DNA from: an uncultured Oscillospiraceae bacterium
GTDB lineage: Bacteria > Bacillota > Clostridia > Oscillospirales > Oscillospiraceae
Length of the DNA stretch: 20,577 nucleotides
Assembly (NCBI GenBank): GCA_934533005.1
Contig: CAKTBC010000025.1
Location: 1-20,577 of the forward strand
Reading direction: 5' to 3'
The position numbers were made by a program, and so were the translations under genes. Within the stretch, counting starts at the first letter, position 1. Every line of letters starts with the position of its first letter. The notes under the pieces were generated by a model. That model was not told where the DNA came from, did not search any database, and saw only the letters and a program-made list of their open reading frames with translations. Positions 7,580 to 13,102 of this stretch are shown here, piece by piece.

Positions 7580-8875
7580 TTAACGCTTTTCCTTGAGTGT
7601 GATATAGATCTTGTATTCGCCGACACACCCCGCCTCGGGGAAGCCGTCGATCTTGATCTCCACCGTCGGGGTGAAAACGCCGGAAGCGTTCGTGCCGAGA
7701 TTGGAGAGATCCGCCACGGCCCGGAGATTCACCTCGCTGATCTGATCGAGGATCTCCTGCGGCGCGCGAACGGTGACGTTGAGCGCCTGCGTGATGTTTT
7801 CCGCCTCGTACCCGTCCGGCACATTGATGCATACGATATTGTCAGGGTTCACAGCAAAGGACTTTGTGGCAACGCCCGTGATGGAGACCGTTACCGTTGC
7901 CTCCGTGACGCCGGTCATATTCTCGGTGCCGTTCGGCGGAATGATGGTGTAAGTGGCGGAAAAGTCCGTAGCAAAGGTCGAAAGGTTGATCGTTCCGAGA
8001 ATGAGCTTCGTCGTGCTGTCGATCGCGGCAGCATCACCGGCGAGCATGATGGTTTTCGGAGAAATATTAATGTGTGTGTTGGCGTCGCGCGTCGCGCCGC
8101 CGCCGTCGATGATGGTCACATCGAGCGGGACTTCCTTCGTGGAAAGGACGTTCAGCGTCACGGTGACCTCTTCCGTCTCGCGCTGGATGGAGGAGTCCTC
8201 GATCGGATTATCGTCGGCATCGACGAGAGAATACGTTGTGGAATAACTTAGCGTACGGTCTACGTCCTCGCGGGTGATGGATACGAACGCATGGTCGACC
8301 TGAGAAATGACCGTTTTCGGCCCGCTGATGGCAACGACCATGGGGTCAAACACCATGCTCTCATCGGCAAGATATCCGTCCGCGGTATTGCCGGTAAACG
8401 CGCCCTTGACCTCAATGGTCTTGCGGGCCAGCTTGTCCACATAGAAATTCACAACGTCTGAAGATGCGCGGACGAGCGTTACCTCGTTCGCGTTGACGCC
8501 GGAGGGATAGGAAAGATCATAAGAGACCGAATACCGCCCGTCCGCCGAAACGTTGCTGAGATTCACCGTCGCCGTAACATTGGAGCTTGTGAGCTTGGAG
8601 AGCACGCGGCGCGTGCCCGAGAGCGTCAGGTTCACCGTGGTGCGGTCCTGCTCCGTGACGATAAGATCGCTCGACGCGCGCATCGCGTCCGCGCCGAGGA
8701 ACTCGATCTTCACGCCGGTAAGCGTTTTTTCCACCTCGACGCCCTCGGTCGTTGTGACATACAGCCATAGAAGCGACGCCGCAAGCAGCGAGAGGATCAT
8801 CCAGAACACACGGCTGTCCGTAATGCGCTTGAGATCCAGCTTTTTCCTTTCGTTTGTTTCGTTTGTATTATTCAT
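7580..8875 (-). CDS. cdaR: CdaR/YbbR-domain protein, regulator of c-di-AMP synthase
   Basis: A 431-residue protein with a short cytoplasmic N-terminus, one membrane segment at about residues 24-40 (FWMILSLLAASLLWLYV), and a long extracytoplasmic part rich in beta-strand patterns, Thr, Val and Ser. The part contains about four YbbR-like repeats, with recurring NxxxVxVxxxG-type strands and a final EYKIYITLKEKR strand. In Firmicutes CdaR binds CdaA at the membrane and modulates c-di-AMP production. The start ATG overlaps the cdaA stop by 8 bases (ATGAATAA), with AAGGA 8 bases upstream. In the usual order glmM comes next; here a DUF5685 gene follows. Confidence 0.93.
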   Translation of the reverse strand: MNNTNETNERKKLDLKRITDSRVFWMILSLLAASLLWLYVTTTEGVEVEKTLTGVKIEFLGADAMRASSDLIVTEQDRTTVNLTLSGTRRVLSKLTSSNVTATVNLSNVSADGRYSVSYDLSYPSGVNANEVTLVRASSDVVNFYVDKLARKTIEVKGAFTGNTADGYLADESMVFDPMVVAISGPKTVISQVDHAFVSITREDVDRTLSYSTTYSLVDADDNPIEDSSIQRETEEVTVTLNVLSTKEVPLDVTIIDGGGATRDANTHINISPKTIMLAGDAAAIDSTTKLILGTINLSTFATDFSATYTIIPPNGTENMTGVTEATVTVSITGVATKSFAVNPDNIVCINVPDGYEAENITQALNVTVRAPQEILDQISEVNLRAVADLSNLGTNASGVFTPTVEIKIDGFPEAGCVGEYKIYITLKEKR

Positions 8876-9731
8876 CGGCTTTGTCCTTTTCTTTCCGGCG
8901 CAGGAACCGGAACGTACCGGTCGGTTCCTCTTTCACTTCGGGGATCAGCTCGTTGCGGAGGATCTTTTCAAAGGTGTCCTTCGTGAGATGCCGCTTGAGC
9001 ATTCCGTTGACCGCCACCGAGATCGCGCCGGTCTCCTCCGACACGATCACGACAACGGCGTCGGACGCCTCGCTCATGCCGATACCGGCACGGTGGCGCA
9101 TGCCGAGTTCCTTGCTCAGGTTGGGATTGTTGGAAAGCGGGAGCATGCATCCTGCCGCCTGGATCCGGCCGCTGCGGATGATCGCCGCGCCGTCGTGCAG
9201 AGGCGCCTTGGGATAGAAGATATTTTTCAGCAGCTCTGCCGTGGTTTCCGCATCAAGGATCGTGCCGGTACGGATCTGATCATCCAGACGGTTATCGCGT
9301 TCAAAGATGATCAGCGCGCCGGTGCGCGATGCGGACATATCCAGACACGCGAGCACCGTCTGCGTAATGGCGGCATCGGCATTCAGGGTGTGCGGCGCGC
9401 CGAAGAGACGCGAGAACAGCGACCCGGTACCGAGCTTTTCCAGAAACCGGCGGATCTCCGGCTGGAACAGCACGACGAGCGCCAGAAGACCGATCTGCAC
9501 GGCGTTGCGGAGAATGTAGTTCACGGTGTAGAGCTGAAGCTCGCCGGACAGCCAGAGTGCAAGGAGTATATATACGATACCCTGAAACAGCTTGTTCGTC
9601 TTTGTCCGGCGGATCAGCGTGATCAAAAAGTAAAAGAGCGTTGCGACGATAAGGATATCGATGATATCCATCACGCGGATCGTGCCGAGATGCCCGAACG
9701 CCTGTCTCAGCGATGACCAGAAATTATCCAT
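8868..9731 (-). CDS. cdaA: Diadenylate cyclase CdaA (c-di-AMP synthase)
   Basis: A membrane-anchored enzyme of 287 residues that condenses two ATP to cyclic di-AMP, an essential second messenger for potassium, osmotic and wall homeostasis in Firmicutes. Three hydrophobic segments lie at about 24-40, 51-63 and 74-91. The DAC domain follows with the catalytic DGA at 180-182 (APLHDGAAII) and RHR at 212-214 (MRHRAGIGMSE). The ATG at 9731 (MDNFWSS) has GAGGGG 8 bases upstream; an in-frame ATG 33 bases earlier adds an unconserved stretch. It has its own promoter in the 75-base gap after the aminotransferase gene and leads an operon with cdaR, the DUF5685 gene and the J-domain gene. Confidence 0.97.
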   Translation of the reverse strand: MDNFWSSLRQAFGHLGTIRVMDIIDILIVATLFYFLITLIRRTKTNKLFQGIVYILLALWLSGELQLYTVNYILRNAVQIGLLALVVLFQPEIRRFLEKLGTGSLFSRLFGAPHTLNADAAITQTVLACLDMSASRTGALIIFERDNRLDDQIRTGTILDAETTAELLKNIFYPKAPLHDGAAIIRSGRIQAAGCMLPLSNNPNLSKELGMRHRAGIGMSEASDAVVVIVSEETGAISVAVNGMLKRHLTKDTFEKILRNELIPEVKEEPTGTFRFLRRKEKDKADE

Positions 9732-9769
9732 AGGATTGTCCCCTCTTTGGTTTTTGCTGTGCAAATTAC

Positions 9770-9798
9770 ATTATACTGGATTTAATGGATTATAGCAA
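9770..9798 (-). promoter_or_regulatory. Promoter of the cdaA operon
   Basis: On the minus strand a perfect TATAAT (9775-9770) is preceded, after 17 bases, by TTGCTA (9798-9793). The expected start of transcription is near 9763, about 30 bases before the cdaA ATG. The element sits in the AT-rich gap after the aminotransferase stop codon. A second TATAAT-like hexamer lies just upstream. I see no terminator for the preceding operon here. Confidence 0.65.
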
Positions 9799-9806
9799 AT
9801 AATTGG

Positions 9807-10934
9807 TTACAATTTGTAGCTATTTTTTAAAATTTTCTCGATCACATCTGCCGTGCGGTCGATCTCCTGCGGCGTATTGAACGGCGAGACGCTCAGCCGC
9901 ACCGTTCCGGTTTGGATCGTACCGGCCGATTCATGCGCGAGCGGGGCGCAATGCAGGCCGGAGCGGACGGCGATCCCCGCCGCGCCGAGCCGTTCGGAGA
10001 GCGCATCGCAGTCTATGTGCGCCGGTACAACGGAAAGTACGCCGGACTGGTTATCTCTCTCCGAAAGAAAGACGCGCAGCCCCGGCAGATTGTTCAGTCG
10101 CGCTGCAAGACGGCGGATCAGACGTTCCTCTTCCGTGTAAATGCGCTTCGTTGTTCGCCGCCGGACAAAGCGGATTCCCTCGCGCAGTCCCGCAATGCCG
10201 CAGACATTGTGTGTTCCGGCTTCGAGACGCTCGGGCAGCGTTTCCGGCATAAAGTGGCTGCGGCTGTCGCCGCCGGTGCCGCCGGACATGAGCGGCGTGC
10301 CGATGTCGCGGCAGAGCAGTATCCCCGTCCCCTGCGGGCCGAGAAGCCCCTTGTGTCCCGGCATAGCGGCAAACGCAGCCCCCATCGCCGGAAAATCCAG
10401 TTCAAGGATCCCGGCGCTCTGCGATGCATCCACGATCAGCGGCACGCCATACCTTCGGCAGAGCGCCGCGATTTCCCGAACCGGCAGAACAAACCCAAAC
10501 ACGTTGGATACGCACGTGCAGACCGCGGCATCACACATCGGGAGATGCCGTTCAAACCAGCCAATCAAAGCGTCGGAATCGAAAAGCGGCGTATCGGACG
10601 AGAGAATCTCCGCGCTGGAAGCGTAGAGCGGTCGCATGACGGCGTTGTGCTCAAAGCCGGACACGGCCACGCGCATCCTCTCGCGCACCAGAGAATGAAC
10701 GGCAATGTTGAGAGCATGTGTGGCATTCATGGTAAAAACCACGTTTTCAGGCTGCGTCATATGAAAGAGAGCCGCCGCTTCCTCCCGGCAGGAATACACC
10801 GTTTCCGCCGCGCGCATGGCGGCGGCATGATCGCCGCGCCCGGGGCTTGCACAGCTCTGCATGGCGCGCACCACGGCGCGAGATACCTCAGGCGGCTTTT
10901 GGAGCGATGTCGCCGCGCTGTCCAGATAGATCAC
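9807..10934 (-). CDS. Cysteine desulfurase-like class V aminotransferase (EF_2568-type)
   Basis: A PLP enzyme of 375 residues beginning MIYLDSAATSLQKPPEV. It shows the PLP-contacting Asp in DASQSAG (169), the Schiff-base Lys in MPGHKG (195), and a catalytic-type Cys in RSGLHCAPLAH (329). The 'GLHCAPLAH' ending is typical of the cysteine desulfurase subgroup named for Enterococcus faecalis EF_2568, rather than housekeeping NifS/IscS/SufS. That subgroup is linked in the literature to selenium-dependent hydroxylase maturation; release of sulfur or selenium from cysteine or selenocysteine is the expected chemistry. The start is GTG at 10934 with GGGAGG 7 bases upstream, overlapping the DUF3343 stop as GTGA. 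The upstream open frame is unrelated. No selD or hydroxylase gene is in the window. Confidence 0.88.
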   Translation of the reverse strand: MIYLDSAATSLQKPPEVSRAVVRAMQSCASPGRGDHAAAMRAAETVYSCREEAAALFHMTQPENVVFTMNATHALNIAVHSLVRERMRVAVSGFEHNAVMRPLYASSAEILSSDTPLFDSDALIGWFERHLPMCDAAVCTCVSNVFGFVLPVREIAALCRRYGVPLIVDASQSAGILELDFPAMGAAFAAMPGHKGLLGPQGTGILLCRDIGTPLMSGGTGGDSRSHFMPETLPERLEAGTHNVCGIAGLREGIRFVRRRTTKRIYTEEERLIRRLAARLNNLPGLRVFLSERDNQSGVLSVVPAHIDCDALSERLGAAGIAVRSGLHCAPLAHESAGTIQTGTVRLSVSPFNTPQEIDRTADVIEKILKNSYKL

Positions 10935-11185
10935 AGCGGCACCTCCCGGTATTCTCCGGTAAGGCGGGAGAGCAGAAACGCTCTGCCGCGGTCGATACCG
11001 CGCTCGTCGAGCAGCGCCACCGCCCGGCGGAGCTTTCCCTCGTTCAGCCGCACACCATAGCCGCAGCCCTTTTCGGTGAGTCCCTGCGGCGCTTTCATAA
11101 CATACGTCGGAATTCCGGCCAGGCTCAACGCCCGGCTTCCCCGCTGCGCATACGTCAGCGAGCGGAAGAGAATGATCGCATACAT
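10931..11185 (-). CDS. DUF3343 small protein, putative Se/S carrier-like
   Basis: An 84-residue protein, MYAIILFRSLTYAQRGSRAL and on, with IPTYVMKAPQGLTEKGCGYG at 25-44. The single Cys41 in the CGYG context is the likely functional residue. This matches DUF3343 (Pfam family described as putative Se/S carrier protein-like), short proteins with a TusA/YedF-like logic of carrying a persulfide or selenide. The ATG at 11185 has AGGGGG 7 bases upstream. The stop overlaps the GTG of the desulfurase-like gene, so the two are translated together. The inferred pathway is enzyme-to-carrier transfer of sulfur or selenium. A long hairpin covers its ribosome binding site. Confidence 0.85.
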   Translation of the reverse strand: MYAIILFRSLTYAQRGSRALSLAGIPTYVMKAPQGLTEKGCGYGVRLNEGKLRRAVALLDERGIDRGRAFLLSRLTGEYREVPL

Positions 11186-11191
11186 AATAAA

Positions 11192-11233
11192 TCCCCCTGC
11201 ATACGAGATGGCAACCCATTCTATGCAGAGGGA
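11192..11233 (-). promoter_or_regulatory. Hairpin sequestering the DUF3343 ribosome binding site
   Basis: In the 59-base gap between ispF and the DUF3343 gene, the minus-strand RNA has arms at 11233-11222 and 11203-11192 that form 12 consecutive pairs (one U-G). The 18-base loop can fold further: 2 pairs, then 4 pairs (AUGG with CCAU) around a GUUG tetraloop, with two single-base bulges. The 3' arm contains the AGGGGG Shine-Dalgarno. No U-run follows, so it is not an ordinary terminator. Confidence 0.6.
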
Positions 11234-11244
11234 AAAACTATGGT

Positions 11245-11718
11245 TTATTTCTCCGTGATCAGCGCGACCGCCATGGCAGAAATGCCCTCGCCGCGCCCGG
11301 TGAAGCCAAGGTGCTCCTCCGTGGTGGCCTTGACACTCACGCAGCATTCCGAAACACCCATCGCCCCGGCCAGGCGGCGGCGCATCTCCGGGATATACGG
11401 CATGAGCTTGGGGCGCTGAGCCACGATCGCGGCATCGGTGTTGACGATCTCCCAGCCATGGGAACGGAGATGCTCACACACAGCGGAAAGAAGCTTCAGG
11501 CTGTCCGCTCCGGTGTACCGCTCATCTGTGTCCGGGAAGAGCTGGCCGATGTCGCCGAGCGCCGCCGCGCCAAGAAGCGCGTCCATGATCGCGTGGGCGA
11601 GCACATCGGCATCCGAATGGCCGAGCAGCCCAAGTTTATACGGGATATCCACACCGCCGAGAATGAGGCGTCGCCCCTCGGTCAGGCGGTGAACATCGTA
11701 CCCTTGTCCTATACGCAT
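11245..11718 (-). CDS. ispF: 2-C-methyl-D-erythritol 2,4-cyclodiphosphate synthase
   Basis: A 157-residue MEP-pathway enzyme that cyclises CDP-methylerythritol 2-phosphate to MEcPP, releasing CMP. It begins MRIGQGYDVHRL with the zinc-site Asp8 and His10, then GHSDADVLAHAIMDALLGA (33-51, third metal His). Later family motifs DIGQLFPDTD (about 56-65) and AIVAQRPKL, and the C-terminal KATTEEHLGFTGRGEGI, are all present. It follows ispD by 4 bases; the two catalyse nearby steps of the pathway and are fused in some bacteria. GGAG lies 9 bases before the ATG. Confidence 0.97.
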   Translation of the reverse strand: MRIGQGYDVHRLTEGRRLILGGVDIPYKLGLLGHSDADVLAHAIMDALLGAAALGDIGQLFPDTDERYTGADSLKLLSAVCEHLRSHGWEIVNTDAAIVAQRPKLMPYIPEMRRRLAGAMGVSECCVSVKATTEEHLGFTGRGEGISAMAVALITEK

Positions 11719-11722
11719 CCGC

Positions 11723-12442
11723 TTATTCTCCGCGCGTCTTGAGGATCGCCGCCGCCGTCGGGATATCGACCGGCCCGGTGATCTTGATGTTCTCAGGTGA
11801 GCCCTTGGAGAGGTGGACTCTCAGTCCCATCGCCTCCACCGCGGCGCAATCGTCCGTGTATTCCTTCTTTTCGGCTATGGCCCGCGTCAAAGCGGCCTTA
11901 ATGATTTCCGGGACAAACGCCTGCGGCGTCTGGATAGCGGCCAGCGCACTGCGGTCGAGCGTACGCACAACGGTATCGTGATCGGCCTCCTTTACCGTAT
12001 CGGTAACCGGCACGGCAGGTGCAGCGCACTTGTAGAGCGCAGCGCTGTGCAGCGCATCATACACGATATCTTCCGTCACAAGCGGACGGGCACCATCATG
12101 GATGAGGACGTATTTGGCGCTGCGCCGGATCTGAACGAGACCCGCGAGCGCAGATTCGGTGCGCGACGCGCCGCCGACAACGACCTTCTCCGTCTTGGTG
12201 ATGCGATACTCACGGCAGAGCGCGGCGACTTTTTCCAGCGACTCCAGCCGCGTCACGACAACGATCTCGTCCACGCAACCGCAGTTATTGAGAGCGGTAA
12301 GAGTTCTTGCAAGCACCGGCATTCCGGCAAGATCCATAAAGAGCTTGTCCTCTCCCATCCGCGTGGAGGCGCCGGCGGCAACGACAACAACGCTGCACGA
12401 GGTGTTTTTGGCTCGGCGAAGAAAAACAGAAAAGCGACTCAT
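11723..12442 (-). CDS. ispD: 2-C-methyl-D-erythritol 4-phosphate cytidylyltransferase
   Basis: A 239-residue enzyme that couples CTP to MEP in isoprenoid precursor synthesis. The nucleotide-binding signature VVVVAAGASTRMGEDKLF is at about 18-35; VLIHDGARPLVTEDIV (about 111-126) and IQTPQAFVPEII (about 169-180) are the other conserved blocks. The first 15 or so residues (MSRFSVFLRRAKNT) precede the usual family start, and the nearest Shine-Dalgarno (GGAG) is 12 bases upstream. No better start codon is visible. It follows carD by 5 bases and precedes ispF, a common Clostridia arrangement. Confidence 0.95.
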   Translation of the reverse strand: MSRFSVFLRRAKNTSCSVVVVAAGASTRMGEDKLFMDLAGMPVLARTLTALNNCGCVDEIVVVTRLESLEKVAALCREYRITKTEKVVVGGASRTESALAGLVQIRRSAKYVLIHDGARPLVTEDIVYDALHSAALYKCAAPAVPVTDTVKEADHDTVVRTLDRSALAAIQTPQAFVPEIIKAALTRAIAEKKEYTDDCAAVEAMGLRVHLSKGSPENIKITGPVDIPTAAAILKTRGE

Positions 12443-12447
12443 CGGTT

Positions 12448-12948
12448 TTATACACTCCGTTTATTCGGTTTACGCAGACATTGATCCAGCTGGACTTCCG
12501 CAAAATCATACGGACAACCCACAGAAAGGGATATCTCCGAAAGAAGGATCTGCCGCGCCAGATTGAGCATTCGGCGCTCACCGGTGGATAGCGGGCGTTT
12601 TTCGTCCCGCTGCGTCAGAGCCTTGATCACGGCGGCAAGCTCGCAGAGATCGCCGCTTTTGATGCGCTGCATATTCTCGCGGTAACGCTTGTTCCAGTTA
12701 TCTGACATGGAGACATCCATATCCGGAATGCGCCGGAACAGGTCATACGCCGTATCCGAATCGACGATCGGGCGCACACCAACCTCGTCGCAGGCATTTT
12801 TCGGCACCATAACAACCATGCCGCTCCCCTGCAACTTGAGAACAAAGTATTCCCTTGATTCTCCGCCGATACGCCGGCTTTCAATGCGATCGATCACCCC
12901 TGCTCCGTGAAGCGGATGGGCAATGCGATCCCCGATCTGGAAACTCAT
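12448..12948 (-). CDS. carD: CarD/CdnL family transcription regulator
   Basis: A 166-residue protein. The N-terminal RNA polymerase-interacting domain (about 1-60) begins MSFQIGDRIAHPLHGAGVI, with the GAGVI turn and the VPKNACDEVGVRP strand typical of CarD/TRCF-RID proteins. The C-terminal helical DNA-binding part covers about 75-160 (DNWNKRYRENMQRI, DLCELAAVIKAL). In other bacteria such proteins bind the RNA polymerase beta subunit and stabilise open promoter complexes, notably at rRNA promoters. It leads the carD-ispD-ispF transcript, with AGGAGG 6 bases before the ATG and a clear promoter upstream. Confidence 0.93.
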   Translation of the reverse strand: MSFQIGDRIAHPLHGAGVIDRIESRRIGGESREYFVLKLQGSGMVVMVPKNACDEVGVRPIVDSDTAYDLFRRIPDMDVSMSDNWNKRYRENMQRIKSGDLCELAAVIKALTQRDEKRPLSTGERRMLNLARQILLSEISLSVGCPYDFAEVQLDQCLRKPNKRSV

Positions 12949-13006
12949 CGCGATCCTCCTGCCTTTTCAGGCGGCACTTCCGAAAGGTGGACAATCCCCT
13001 AAACAT

Positions 13007-13034
13007 ATTATACACAAAAATGCAGCGTTTGCAA
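13007..13034 (-). promoter_or_regulatory. Promoter of the carD-ispD-ispF operon
   Basis: On the minus strand a perfect TATAAT (13012-13007) is preceded, after 16 bases, by TTGCAA (13034-13029). Transcription should start near 13000, giving a leader of about 50 bases with a small GCCT-GAAA-AGGC hairpin just before the AGGAGG of carD. It lies immediately downstream of the ispH-rpsA terminator, marking a clean operon boundary. Confidence 0.7.
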
Positions 13035-13059
13035 GGCGTTCCGCAGACATATATGTATA

Positions 13060-13092
13060 AAAAATCCCTCTGTCAGAGACAGAGGGATTTTT
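13060..13092 (-). terminator. Intrinsic terminator after ispH-rpsA
   Basis: A near-perfect inverted repeat with 15-base arms (13060-13074 and 13078-13092) around a 3-base AGA/TCT loop. The core is CCCTCTGTC paired with GACAGAGGG, flanked by A5 on one side and T5 on the other, so it could stop transcription in either direction. It begins 10 bases after the ispH-rpsA stop codon. Confidence 0.93.
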
Positions 13093-13102
13093 ATAATCGG
13101 AA

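Noticed and set aside
7007..8251. A 414-codon plus-strand open frame
   Set aside because: Spans the antisense of both DUF5685 and cdaR, crossing a real gene boundary without regard to it. No family features.
11192..11233. SECIS-like element (selenocysteine insertion) suggested by the bulged hairpin near selenium-linked genes
   Set aside because: A bacterial SECIS must lie just after an in-frame UGA inside a coding region. ispF ends in TAA and the hairpin is in the intergenic gap; neither neighbour has an internal UGA.
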